DNA from: Acidobacteriota bacterium | GTDB lineage: Bacteria; Acidobacteriota; Terriglobia; Acidiferrales; UBA7541 | NCBI GenBank assembly: GCA_013289825.1 | Contig: JABCZF010000027.1 | Location: 1 to 64,000, forward strand | Direction of reading: 5' to 3' | Length of the DNA: 64,000 nucleotides | Part shown: piece by piece, positions 1 through 9,171 of the stretch | How positions within the stretch are numbered: the first letter of the stretch is position 1 | Layout of the letters: each line of letters opens with the position of its first letter | Notes under the pieces: generated by a model | Database searches by the model: none | Told to the model about the DNA's origin: nothing | The model's input: only the letters and a program-made list of their open reading frames with translations | Program-made: the position numbers and the translations under genes

Positions 1-408
1 GCAGGTGCCAATTCCTGAGTACACGCCTTCTCTTGTCGTTGTGGTTTTAAAGCCTATCCATGTGCTCTAACACCCTCTTCGCCAACCACCGAGCTGCCAC
101 ACGTCCTCGTTATCGACGGATCGGGGAAAGCCAGTTGCGAGTCGCTCGAGCGTCTCTGAAGTCAGTGTGGCGGTCGTATTTCCACTTTATACACACAATA
201 GCGCTCGGTGGGGGGATCGTTGCCGAGCGTTTGGGGCTGCTTCGCTGGTGGAGAACGGGTAATCGAACAATGAGCTGGTGTCTCGCCGCATGCGCCCTTC
301 CCTGCCCACAATGGCTGGCTCTGGACCGAAAGCTGGGTGCGTAACCGGCGTGGCGGCCCCGCGCGTCCTCGCGGCGCGAGGCCGGAGTTCTGAGTTCGCG
401 GCTTGCGC
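1..408. other. left-edge region without a recognisable gene
   Basis: I find no convincing gene in these 408 bases. Short open frames exist on both strands (for example a 94-codon frame at 60-344 on the plus strand), but none has a plausible start with a ribosome site or a recognisable motif. The stretch could hold the decayed end of a gene lying left of the window. Confidence 0.4.
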
Positions 409-993
409 TCAGAACCGAATATACGGCCCAAACGCGACGCGCAGGTTGTGGTGCGTGCCGCTGTTGAAATAAATATCATCGCCGACGTCCAAGCGCAGGC
501 CGACCGGGCCAAGATGACCTTCAAGGCCGCCGCCCGGATACAGCATGCCTTTGACGTTTGTGGAGCGCAGGCCTTCGACCGAGCTTAGGAAGGTAGCGAA
601 GGTCGCGGGTCGATTGTCAAAACGGAAATTCGCGAATCCACCTTTCACAGTCACGAAAGGGTGTATGGGGAAATGCCCAATTTCCAACTTGGGGCCGAAC
701 ATGCCATGGAGAACACGAAGGTTGGAGCGATTGATCGAGACTGTGCCGGTGCTGGTGTCGGTGAACCCCTCGGTGAAGACCTGGTTAAAATCGTAGGACA
801 TTTCTGCTTCGAGCTTGAGCGCGCGATAACCTGTGAATGTGAGACGTCCGCCGAGGCCGGCGAAGTTCGTGTTAGTTTGCGACACGCGGAGGTAGTCGGC
901 AAACACGCCGACTTGGAGGCGGTCATTTTCCTGGGCCCAGGACGCTGGTGCAGCGCAGGCAGCAAAGAGCAGCAAAACCGAGAGTCGTTTCAT
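409..993 (-). CDS. outer-membrane beta-barrel protein (porin/OmpA-barrel-like)
   Basis: This is a predicted 194-residue exported protein. It opens with a signal peptide (MKRLSVLLLFAACAAPASWA, cleavage near AWA-QE). The rest alternates short hydrophobic and polar beta-strand-like segments rich in Gly, aromatic residues and Asn, and the chain ends in an aromatic residue (GPYIRF), as outer-membrane barrels recognised by BamA do. I chose the Met at 993 over an in-frame upstream start at 1026 because it begins the signal peptide and has a GGAG ribosome site 6 nt upstream. A TATATA -10-like box lies about 20 nt further up. The cargo or function is unknown. It stands alone on the minus strand, and its divergent neighbour aroF is functionally unrelated. 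Confidence 0.7.
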   Translation of the reverse strand: MKRLSVLLLFAACAAPASWAQENDRLQVGVFADYLRVSQTNTNFAGLGGRLTFTGYRALKLEAEMSYDFNQVFTEGFTDTSTGTVSINRSNLRVLHGMFGPKLEIGHFPIHPFVTVKGGFANFRFDNRPATFATFLSSVEGLRSTNVKGMLYPGGGLEGHLGPVGLRLDVGDDIYFNSGTHHNLRVAFGPYIRF

Positions 994-1204
994 TCTAGTC
1001 TCCAGAGTGGGTCTATATAGATACACAAACGGCTCGAGGGGCGGATCAGGGCCGAGAAATTAATGGCTCTCAGGGCACTTAGATGCGGATGGAGCTGGCG
1101 GGTTTCCCTGTGAAAACCTGTAGAAGCGGCCGGCCTTTACTGTAGGCGTGATGCTTGGTGGTGATCCGTAGAGGCCGGCGAGCGAGACCAAGCGCTGCTC
1201 TTCT

Positions 1205-1233
1205 TTGCGTCCGTTGTGCGGGTGCAGTACACT
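1205..1233 (+). promoter_or_regulatory. candidate sigma70 promoter of aroF
   Basis: TTGCGT (1205-1210) and TACACT (1228-1233) are separated by exactly 17 nt. Transcription would start near 1240, leaving a short leader that contains the purine-rich ribosome site AGGGG before the ATG at 1267. Confidence 0.5.
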
Positions 1234-1266
1234 GAAAAAATTCGCAAGGAGTCAGGGGAACGCACC

Positions 1267-2295
1267 ATGCTGATTGTGATGGGATCGCACGCGACAGAGG
1301 AACAGGTCCGCGCGGTATGCGACAAAGTTGAGGCTCTGGGGCTGAAGGCGCATCCGATTCCGGGGACGGTTCGAACCGCGATTGGGATTACCGGGAATAA
1401 CGGGGCCGTGGATCTCGGAATTCTGGAGTCGCTGCCGGGAGTAGTGGAGTGCATACCAGTCAGCAAACCGTATAAGTTGGTGAGCCGAGACGCCAAGGAG
1501 GAGGATACCGTACTTCGGATTCCGACGCCGTCGGGGCAGGTGATCGTTGGCGGGAAGATGATCGCGATGGTGGCGGGACCTTGCGCGGTGGAGTCCGAAG
1601 AACAGTGTTTGGCGATTGCGGAACGAGTGAAGAAAAGCGGGGCGAGGTTGTTTCGCGGCGGGGCCTATAAGCCGAGGACTTCGCCGTACAGTTTTCAGGG
1701 GCTTGGTTTGCCGGGGCTGAAGATTTTGGCGAAGGTGCGCGAGGCCTATGGGTTCGGGATCATCACCGAGGCTATCGACAACGAGAGTCTTGCTCTTGTC
1801 GAGGAATATGCCGATGTGATTCAGATTGGCGCGCGCAACATGCAGAATTTTTCGCTGCTCAAGCGCGCGGGGCGGGCGAAGAAGCCGGTGCTTTTGAAGC
1901 GCGGGATGTCGGCGACCCTGGACGAGTTTTTGATGGCCGCGGAATACATTCTGTCCGAGGGCAATTACAACGTGATGCTGTGCGAGCGCGGCGTGCGTAC
2001 GTTTTCGGATTTTTCGCGGAACACTTTGGACTTGGCGGTGGTGCCGGCGGTGAAAAAGCGCAGCCATTTGCCGATTTTGGTCGATCCATCGCACGGGACA
2101 GGCAAACGGCACAAGGTGTTGCCGCTTTCGCGCGCGGCGATTGCGGTGGGCGCGGATGGATTGCTCGTCGAAGTGCACCATGAGCCGGATAAGGCGCTCT
2201 CCGACGGCATGCAGTCGATCTTGCCGGAGGAATTTGCGGAGTTGGTGGAAGAGGTGCGGCAGATTGCTGCGGTTTTGCGGCGCGAAGTGAATTGA
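1267..2295 (+). CDS. aroF: 3-deoxy-7-phosphoheptulonate (DAHP) synthase, AroA-beta/KDPS-like type
   Basis: This enzyme condenses phosphoenolpyruvate and erythrose 4-phosphate in the first step of the shikimate pathway. The 342-residue protein has an N-terminal ferredoxin-like regulatory domain (about residues 1-70, starting [14 protein letters not shown]), as in the Thermotoga enzyme, where it mediates aromatic amino acid feedback. The catalytic TIM barrel follows, with [42 protein letters not shown] and the metal-site segment [10 protein letters not shown]. The Met at 1267 is preferred over the frame's earlier start at 1216 because it matches the family N-terminus and has AGGGG 8 nt upstream. 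It appears monocistronic; no other aromatic-pathway gene lies next to it. Confidence 0.95.
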   Translation: MLIVMGSHATEEQVRAVCDKVEALGLKAHPIPGTVRTAIGITGNNGAVDLGILESLPGVVECIPVSKPYKLVSRDAKEEDTVLRIPTPSGQVIVGGKMIAMVAGPCAVESEEQCLAIAERVKKSGARLFRGGAYKPRTSPYSFQGLGLPGLKILAKVREAYGFGIITEAIDNESLALVEEYADVIQIGARNMQNFSLLKRAGRAKKPVLLKRGMSATLDEFLMAAEYILSEGNYNVMLCERGVRTFSDFSRNTLDLAVVPAVKKRSHLPILVDPSHGTGKRHKVLPLSRAAIAVGADGLLVEVHHEPDKALSDGMQSILPEEFAELVEEVRQIAAVLRREVN

Positions 2296-2408
2296 AGGCC
2301 TATTGCCGGACTTTCGCGCACTTCTCTTTCTTTTTGTCTTTCTGTTCCTAATCGATGCTTGGGCTTCTGGCTAATTCCTCAGCCTACATGTAACAATCCC
2401 TCTGACTC

Positions 2409-3551
2409 ATGAACCGGCCGCGTAATTTCCGTATGTATTTTCTGCTTGGCGTCCTGGTGATTACCGGCGTCGTTCTGCTTCTTCGCGAGCATCGGCCGTC
2501 TTTTCTGAGGCCGGGCTTGCGATTGAGCGCATATGTTTCTGCTGGCGACGGAAGCGTTACGGTCATTGATCTGGTGAAGTTGGCGGCAGTGGCGCGGATT
2601 GCCGTTGGCCCTGGATTGTCCGGGATGCGCGAGCACCCTATGCGTGCTGAGGTGTGGGGTGTTAGTTCGGCGGGTGGATATGTTTGGGTCATCAATACGC
2701 GCGTGAATCAAGTCAGCGCGCGCATTCCGGTCGGGCCGCTTCCCTATGCCATCGATTTTTCGCCGGACGGGGGACGCTTGTACACCACATCGGCGGGGTC
2801 GGACACGCTGCTGGCGATCGACTGCCAATCACGGAGTGTGCTGGCGCGGACGCGTACGGGCGGCGAGCCGGTGCTGGCGCACGTGACGCCTGACGGAAAA
2901 AGCGTCCTGGTGCTCAATCATCGTGATGCGACACTGGGGATTCATGACGCGTCGACGCTCGCGCTTCGGAGTACGGTCGCGATCGTCAAGCAACCGGACA
3001 AAGTTACGATCCTTCCGGACAACAGCTTGGCGTTTGTCTTGAGCCGGACGGAGCACCGGCTTTCGCTCGTCGATTTGAGGAGGGGCGTTCTCGTGACGAA
3101 CCTCGAACTGGACGGAAATCCGTCGGACATGCTGCTCAAGCCGGACGGTGGCGAGCTGTACGTGATTTCACCGGATGCGCACGGGGTGCAGGTGATCAAC
3201 ACGTGGACGCACGAGGTGGGCGACTATATGGTGCTGGGGTCGGCGCCAACGCGCGGCGTTTTGAGCGCGGATGGAAGCACCCTGTATGTTTCGGACAGCG
3301 CGGCGGGGCACGTCATTCCAGTGGATATTGCGAACCGGCGGGTGGTGCGTGAACCCGGAACGGGAAAGGAGTTTCCGATTACCGCGGGCCAGTCTCCTGG
3401 CGTGATGCGCTTTGATCCTGAAGAGAATCTGCTAATCGCCGTGAACGAGGCTTCCGCAGATGTTGCGGTGATTCGCGTGCGAACGAACAGTCTTTTGACG
3501 ATGATTCCAGTGGGAGCTGCCCCGAAGGATTTGGCGGTGAAGTTGTTTTAG
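2409..3551 (+). CDS. membrane-anchored YVTN/NHL-like beta-propeller protein
   Basis: The 380-residue protein has one N-terminal hydrophobic segment (about residues 8-26, FRMYFLLGVLVITGVVLLL) and no obvious signal-peptidase site, so it is probably anchored with the propeller in the periplasm. The remainder consists of about seven repeats of roughly 42-45 residues. Each runs 'SPDG..LYV..' followed by '..V.VID..T..V...I.VG..P', the pattern of YVTN-type beta-propellers (for example VTVIDLVKLAAVARIAVG, VWVINTRVNQVSARIPVG and IRVRTNSLLTMIPVG). Such proteins act as interaction scaffolds or bind quinoid cofactors; no catalytic residue can be assigned here. It lies 113 nt after aroF on the same strand, with no evident functional link. 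Confidence 0.75.
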   Translation: MNRPRNFRMYFLLGVLVITGVVLLLREHRPSFLRPGLRLSAYVSAGDGSVTVIDLVKLAAVARIAVGPGLSGMREHPMRAEVWGVSSAGGYVWVINTRVNQVSARIPVGPLPYAIDFSPDGGRLYTTSAGSDTLLAIDCQSRSVLARTRTGGEPVLAHVTPDGKSVLVLNHRDATLGIHDASTLALRSTVAIVKQPDKVTILPDNSLAFVLSRTEHRLSLVDLRRGVLVTNLELDGNPSDMLLKPDGGELYVISPDAHGVQVINTWTHEVGDYMVLGSAPTRGVLSADGSTLYVSDSAAGHVIPVDIANRRVVREPGTGKEFPITAGQSPGVMRFDPEENLLIAVNEASADVAVIRVRTNSLLTMIPVGAAPKDLAVKLF

Positions 3552-3659
3552 ACCCTGCGCTTTGGACGCGCCGACTCGTGTTGATCGGTGGTGCCTAGAG
3601 AAACACCCGCAGGGCGGGCCCCCCGCGCTGCATTTCGAGACGGGCTGAAAAGCCAGAAT

Positions 3660-6389
3660 TCATTCGTAGCGCAACGCGACCAGGGGGTCGACGCGCATGG
3701 CGCGACGCGCAGGAACATAGCTTGCGATCAAGGCAACCGCCGACAACAGCGCGGACACTGCCGCCAGAGTCACGAAATCATTGGAGGAAACCTTATAGAG
3801 CAAGCTGGACATCAGGCGCGTAACTCCCAGAGAACCCAAAAGTCCCAACGCTAATCCTCCTGCGGCCACCAGTATTCCCTCTTTTAGTACCAGCCGCACG
3901 ATATCGCGCCGCCCTGCTCCCAGAGCCATGCGCAAGCCGATCTCTTGTGTGCGCTGAGTGACTTCATACGACATGATCGCGTAGAGACCCACGCAGGCCG
4001 TGACCATAGAGGTCACCGCAAAAATCGCCAGCAGAAGGAGGCAGAGGCGCGCCGGACCGAGAGCCTCGTCTGTTATCGCGCGCAGCGTCTGAACGCTAAA
4101 CACTGGCTGGTCCGGGTCCATCCGAAGCACCTCTAAGCGAACCGCCTCGGCAAGAGTTGCTGGCTCTGCCGCGGTTCTCAAGAGAAGCGCGATATCCCGT
4201 CCGTCTTCTGGCTGTTGCAGCAGAGGAGCATAAATTTCCGGTGACGCAGGCTCATAGAGGACGTCGCCTACGTTCCACGCAAACTGCTTCGAGTCTTCCA
4301 CCACCCCCGCAATTTGTGCGACGCTCGTGGCTGGTGCCCCTCGACCGGGGTCCGACTGGCTCTCCCGGTTTTCGAGCCGGATCTGTTTGCCAACGGCGTC
4401 TTCGTTTGGAAAGTACAAGTGAGCGAATCTCTCGTTCACCATCACGACTCGCTGAGCCTCGGCCCCGTCTTGCTCACGAAAGAAACGGCCGCGACGCAAC
4501 GGGGTCCGAACGACCGCGAAATAGGACGGCGCGATCACCAGAAAGCGCGCAGTTGCGGTGCCGTCGGTTGTATCGAGGCGCCGTCCTGGGAGCGAGAAGC
4601 TGCGAACCGCTTGGCCGCCCTCCATCGGCCGTCCGGAGGATGCCGCTGCGTCAACGACCCCGGGCAGCGAACGCACGCGCTCGAGCAGTTCGCTCAAAAA
4701 TTTCGCTACCTCGACGCTCCTCGGATACCTCAGCCCCGGCAAGGCGGTGCGCATGGTCAACACGTGGTCCGGCTGAAAGCCCAGATCGATCGTGGTGATC
4801 TGCCGGTACGTTCTAACCATCAATCCGGCGGCCGTCACCACAACGAAGGCGAGCGCCATTTCCGACAGCACCAGAATTCCGCGCGCTCGGCCGCCCCGTT
4901 CCTCCGCAGCCGATCGCGTACGAGTCTGTGCAACTTTTCGAGCAGCGCTTCGCCGCGCAACAAACATCGCGCTGGCCATGCCGAAACCTGTTCCGAGCAC
5001 AAGCGCTGCTCCGGAGCTGACGAGGAAACTTGCGAGACTGGCATGAATCACCGACTCTTCGCCGATATAGTGCTCCGGAATCAGCGCCAGAACCGGCGCC
5101 AGCGCCCAAATTCCCAAAACAGCTCCAACCGTCCCCGCGATCCCTGAAAGCACCACGCTTTCCGTGAAAAACTGCCGGGCCAGGCGGCCCGGGGTGGCTC
5201 CCATAGCCAAACGCGTGGCGATTTCACGGGCCCTCGCTCGGGCGCGAGCAAGTAACAGGCTCGCGATGTTCGCCGCCGCGATCAGCAGGAGCATCCCGAC
5301 AGCGCCCATCAACACATAAAGGGCCATTCGTAGGTCGCCTACCACGGCTTTTCGTACGTCGACAGGCGTGTACACCAGGCCACGGTATTCGGGATTCGTT
5401 CCCGCGTACTCTGCTTCTACCCGCCGAGCCAATTCACGCAGTGGCGGCGCCGTCTCGTCCGGCGACCGGCCCTCATTCAATACTCCCGCTACGTTGAGGG
5501 TGCGTTGCGAGCGATCGCCTGACGCGGAATCGAGCGCCAATGGGAGATAGATGTCCGCTCCCCAGTGTTGGAATCGCCGTGGCGCAACTCCCACGATGGT
5601 GTAGGGAACCCCGTCGAGTTTGATGGTTCGTCCGACGATTTCCGGGTTGCGGGCATAGCGGCGGTTCCACAGCCGGTACGTAACCACGGCAACGTTCGGG
5701 CCGCCCGGCCGATCTTCGTCCGCCGTGAATGTGCGACCCAGCAGCGGTGGTACTCCATACAGGGAAAAGATATTAGCCGTCGCGAGCACCACGGGAACCT
5801 GCTCCGGATTCTGCCCGCTCTCTGTGGCTTCCGTCAGACTCGAGCCGGAGTGAGCGAGTGCGAAAAACCCGGCGTACCATCGGGCCAGGACCCCTTTGTC
5901 TCGTGCATTCTTGATGTCCAAGTATTCGGCCGGCGAGAAACGCGAAGTTCGAGATTCACTCTTCGTGAATTGTTGCCTCAGCAGAACCACTCGATTGGCT
6001 TGCTCCGTTTCCCCGAAGTGAATATAAGCGCCGTCGAGAATGCTGAACAGTACCGAAGTGGACGCGATGCCAAGCGCCAATGTCAGAACCGTCGCGGCGG
6101 TGAAACCTGGATTCTTCGAGAGCATCCGCAGACCGTAGCGCGAATCTTGGAGGAACGTTTCTAGGAAATGCGCACCCACAGCTTCGCGGCATTCCTCCTT
6201 GAAGCGCTCCTGGCCACCGAACTCGATGCGGGCACGACGCAGCGCTTCCTCACGCGAAACGCCACCTCGCACCAAGTCCTCGGCGAAGGTCTCGATGTGG
6301 AAACGGAGTTCCGCGTCCATTTCGTTTTCCATGCGAGAGCGACGGAAGGTTGTCCTGGACCACGAACTAAACCGGCTCCAAAACGTCAT
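3660..6389 (-). CDS. ADOP-family ABC permease (MacB/FtsX-like), third of three
   Basis: The 909-residue membrane protein belongs to the acidobacterial duplicated orphan permease family. Residues 1-75 form the family's cytoplasmic head ([20 protein letters not shown], then RRARIEFGGQERFKEECREA). A transmembrane helix follows at about 95-118, then a periplasmic MacB core domain and a three-helix FtsX domain (about 345-470, containing ANIASLLLARARARAREIATR). The core-plus-FtsX unit is then repeated (about 495-909), ending [15 protein letters not shown]. No ATP-binding protein is encoded nearby, hence 'orphan'. The start has GGAGG 5 nt upstream. It is the distal gene of a four-gene padR operon, separated from the preceding permease by 45 nt. 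The substrate is unknown; macrolide or lipoprotein efflux is only an analogy with MacB. Confidence 0.9.
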   Translation of the reverse strand: MTFWSRFSSWSRTTFRRSRMENEMDAELRFHIETFAEDLVRGGVSREEALRRARIEFGGQERFKEECREAVGAHFLETFLQDSRYGLRMLSKNPGFTAATVLTLALGIASTSVLFSILDGAYIHFGETEQANRVVLLRQQFTKSESRTSRFSPAEYLDIKNARDKGVLARWYAGFFALAHSGSSLTEATESGQNPEQVPVVLATANIFSLYGVPPLLGRTFTADEDRPGGPNVAVVTYRLWNRRYARNPEIVGRTIKLDGVPYTIVGVAPRRFQHWGADIYLPLALDSASGDRSQRTLNVAGVLNEGRSPDETAPPLRELARRVEAEYAGTNPEYRGLVYTPVDVRKAVVGDLRMALYVLMGAVGMLLLIAAANIASLLLARARARAREIATRLAMGATPGRLARQFFTESVVLSGIAGTVGAVLGIWALAPVLALIPEHYIGEESVIHASLASFLVSSGAALVLGTGFGMASAMFVARRSAARKVAQTRTRSAAEERGGRARGILVLSEMALAFVVVTAAGLMVRTYRQITTIDLGFQPDHVLTMRTALPGLRYPRSVEVAKFLSELLERVRSLPGVVDAAASSGRPMEGGQAVRSFSLPGRRLDTTDGTATARFLVIAPSYFAVVRTPLRRGRFFREQDGAEAQRVVMVNERFAHLYFPNEDAVGKQIRLENRESQSDPGRGAPATSVAQIAGVVEDSKQFAWNVGDVLYEPASPEIYAPLLQQPEDGRDIALLLRTAAEPATLAEAVRLEVLRMDPDQPVFSVQTLRAITDEALGPARLCLLLLAIFAVTSMVTACVGLYAIMSYEVTQRTQEIGLRMALGAGRRDIVRLVLKEGILVAAGGLALGLLGSLGVTRLMSSLLYKVSSNDFVTLAAVSALLSAVALIASYVPARRAMRVDPLVALRYE

Positions 6390-6434
6390 ACATCCTCCAG
6401 CGTGCAGCCCGAATTCCGACGATGATATGCGTCA

Positions 6435-9125
6435 TCATTCGTACCTCAGCGCGACCAGGGGATCGAGGCGCGACGCGCGTCGCGCCGGGAGGTACGATGC
6501 CGCGACCACCACGCTGACCAGCAGCAAGAGCACAACCACGAAAGTAGGCGGATCGGTGGGTTGCACTTCGTATAGCAAACTCTCGAGAAAACGCGTCAAA
6601 CCCAGCGCTCCTGCAACGCCAAAGAGGATTCCGATAGCCGTAACACGCAGGCCTTGACCCAGCACCATGCGGACCACGTCGGCACGCCCGGCGCCCAACG
6701 CCATGCGAACGCCAATCTCATGCGTTCGTCGCACGACCGAGTATGCCAGCACCGCATAGATTCCGATGGCTGCGAGGGTCAGCGCCAAGACCGCAAAAGC
6801 GCCTACAACCGCGAGGCTGAAGCGGCGGCCAGCCGTGGATCGCCTGATTACTTCATCCATGGGTCGAACATCTCCGAGCGCGAGCTGGCGGTCCAGACCC
6901 CACGCAGCGGCGCGAACAGCGGCGGCGGCAGCTCCCGGTTCGCCCTGGCTTCGTACGGCGATGCGCAACGAAGGTGCCGAGCCGAGTTGCGCGTAGGGTT
7001 CGTAGGTGTGCAAAGCAGTTACGGAGTCCAGAGGTCCCTGTTTGACATCGCCGACTACGCCGACGATGGTAAGCCAACTATCCGCCGATTCCGCGGTTCC
7101 CCACTTGAGTCGCTTGCCTAACGGGTTCTCGCCGGGCCAATACTTCTTCGCCAGAGATTCGCTCGCGATGAGTACATGCGTGGAACCCGGTCCATCGTGC
7201 TCTGTAAAGTAGCGTCCACGGAGCAGGGGAATCGCCATCACCTCGAGATAGTCTCCATAAATGACCGAGTGATTGCACATGTTCAGACCCGCTCCGGGAG
7301 AGGACCGATAACCTTCCGGGGTAAAGGCGTGTGTCCAACCGCCGAGCAGCGGGAGGTCGGTCGAGCCCCCCACATCGACAATGCCCGGGGTTTGGCGCAA
7401 GCGATCGGTCAATTGTTTGTAGAACGAAACCACTTGCTCATCCCGCGAATAGGCAGCCGGTGGCAGGTCCATGGACACGGTCAAGACGTGCTCCGGACGG
7501 AAGCCCGGATTGGTGTTCAAAACGCGCTGGAAGCTTCGCACCAGCAGGCCCGCCCCGATCAGCAACATCATCGAGAGCGCAACCTCGACGACGACAAATG
7601 CGGCGCGCGTGCGCTGACCGTCAAGGCCCTCGGAAGTGCCGCGAGCACCGTCCTTTAACGACGCATTGGGATTGGTTCCGGAAGTCCAGATAGCTGGTAG
7701 AGCGCCAAAGACGAGTCCGACCAGGGAGACGATGAGAAACGAGAAGAGTAAGACCGTCCAGTCGAGCGCTATAGGGTGGAAGCGCGGAATGCTTCGAGGC
7801 ATTCCCGCCACCAGGGCATCCTTCAACCCAAGCCCGACCGCCAAACCGAGCGCGCCTCCCAGAAATGCAAGCAACATTCCTTCGACAAGGAATTGCCGCA
7901 GCAGGCGAAATCTTCCGGCGCCGATAGCCAGGCGAACGGCCATCTCCTTTTGCCTGCCAGCTGCGCGCATCATCAGAAGGTTTGCGACATTGACACAAGC
8001 GATCAACAGCACCAAGCCCACCGAGCCGAGGAGCACCAAGAGCGTCGGTCTCGGCGGACCAGTCACTTCATCGCGAAGAGGCTCGGAGGCCATTCCCAAC
8101 TGAAAGTCGCCCAGGGACTGGTGAGCGTCGCGCGCGGATTTTTCGTAGGTTTCGAGCACCCCTCGTGCGACGAGCTGCAAGTCGGCATTGACTTGTCCCA
8201 GCGAAACCCCCGGTTTGCGCCTGGCCACGACGCTATAGTCGAAATTGTCGCCCACGTCCTCCAGTTCCGCTTTCGTGAAACCCAACGGCACCCAAAGATC
8301 GGCTGCGACACCCTGCGCCATGCCCGGGAGCGGGAAGACCAAGCTCTGCGGCATGACGCCAACAATGGTGTAGGGTTCGCGGTCCAGATTTGCGGTTTGG
8401 CCGAGAACACCAGGTTGTCCACCGTAACCGCGCTGCCACAGCCCGTAGCTGAGGATAACCACCCGGGGGCCGGCAAGTTCTTCCTCGGCTGTGAAGACTC
8501 TGCCTACGATGGGTTGGACGCCCAGCACATCGAAGAGCTCGCTGCTGATGCGATCACTGGTCACCCGCTGAGGCTCACCTCTTCCGGAAAACTCGTAGGT
8601 CCAGACCCGGAATCCAGCGACCTTCTCGAAGACATGATTCAGTTTTTGAATCTGCGCGATGTCTGGTCCGGAAACGCTGACGGGTTGGGGACCAGCGTGC
8701 GGCAGAACTTCCTTAACCAGCACGAGGCGGTCGGCGTCGGCGTAAGGGAGCGGGCTGAGAAGTACAGCGTTCACCACACTGAAAATGGCAGTGTTCGCGC
8801 CGATGCCCAGGGCCAGCGTGAGAACAGCGACGGCGGTAAAGCCTGGACTCTTGCGCAGAACGCGCTGTCCATAATGTAGGTCTTGCAGCAGTTCACCCGA
8901 CAAGTTGACGCCGCGCGCTTCCCGGCCTTCCTGTTTGACGCGTTCGACGCTGCCAAATTCCAGGCGCGCCCTACGCAGCGCTTCTGTACGAAGGACTCCG
9001 CCGCGGACCAAATCCTCTGCGAATGCCTCGATATGAAATCGCAGCTCCGCATCCATTTCGCTCTCCATCCGAGAACGGCGGAGCGTTGCCTGCGCCCAAG
9101 AACGAAGCCGGCTCCAGAGCGTCAT
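6435..9125 (-). CDS. ADOP-family ABC permease (MacB/FtsX-like), second of three
   Basis: This 896-residue paralogue of its neighbours has the same architecture: an N-terminal head ([34 protein letters not shown]), a first transmembrane helix ([20 protein letters not shown]), a MacB periplasmic core, an FtsX domain ([20 protein letters not shown]), a second core, and a C-terminal FtsX domain ([20 protein letters not shown]) ending [15 protein letters not shown]. The C-terminal FtsX segments of the three permeases are much more alike than their periplasmic cores, suggesting duplication followed by divergence of the ligand-facing parts. GGAGG precedes the ATG, and the gap to the upstream permease is 46 nt. 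No partner ATPase is present. Confidence 0.92.
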   Translation of the reverse strand: MTLWSRLRSWAQATLRRSRMESEMDAELRFHIEAFAEDLVRGGVLRTEALRRARLEFGSVERVKQEGREARGVNLSGELLQDLHYGQRVLRKSPGFTAVAVLTLALGIGANTAIFSVVNAVLLSPLPYADADRLVLVKEVLPHAGPQPVSVSGPDIAQIQKLNHVFEKVAGFRVWTYEFSGRGEPQRVTSDRISSELFDVLGVQPIVGRVFTAEEELAGPRVVILSYGLWQRGYGGQPGVLGQTANLDREPYTIVGVMPQSLVFPLPGMAQGVAADLWVPLGFTKAELEDVGDNFDYSVVARRKPGVSLGQVNADLQLVARGVLETYEKSARDAHQSLGDFQLGMASEPLRDEVTGPPRPTLLVLLGSVGLVLLIACVNVANLLMMRAAGRQKEMAVRLAIGAGRFRLLRQFLVEGMLLAFLGGALGLAVGLGLKDALVAGMPRSIPRFHPIALDWTVLLFSFLIVSLVGLVFGALPAIWTSGTNPNASLKDGARGTSEGLDGQRTRAAFVVVEVALSMMLLIGAGLLVRSFQRVLNTNPGFRPEHVLTVSMDLPPAAYSRDEQVVSFYKQLTDRLRQTPGIVDVGGSTDLPLLGGWTHAFTPEGYRSSPGAGLNMCNHSVIYGDYLEVMAIPLLRGRYFTEHDGPGSTHVLIASESLAKKYWPGENPLGKRLKWGTAESADSWLTIVGVVGDVKQGPLDSVTALHTYEPYAQLGSAPSLRIAVRSQGEPGAAAAAVRAAAWGLDRQLALGDVRPMDEVIRRSTAGRRFSLAVVGAFAVLALTLAAIGIYAVLAYSVVRRTHEIGVRMALGAGRADVVRMVLGQGLRVTAIGILFGVAGALGLTRFLESLLYEVQPTDPPTFVVVLLLLVSVVVAASYLPARRASRLDPLVALRYE

Positions 9126-9171
9126 ACCTCCTCCAGTTTGCAGTCCCGCGATCCCCGGATCGTCTCCGCCT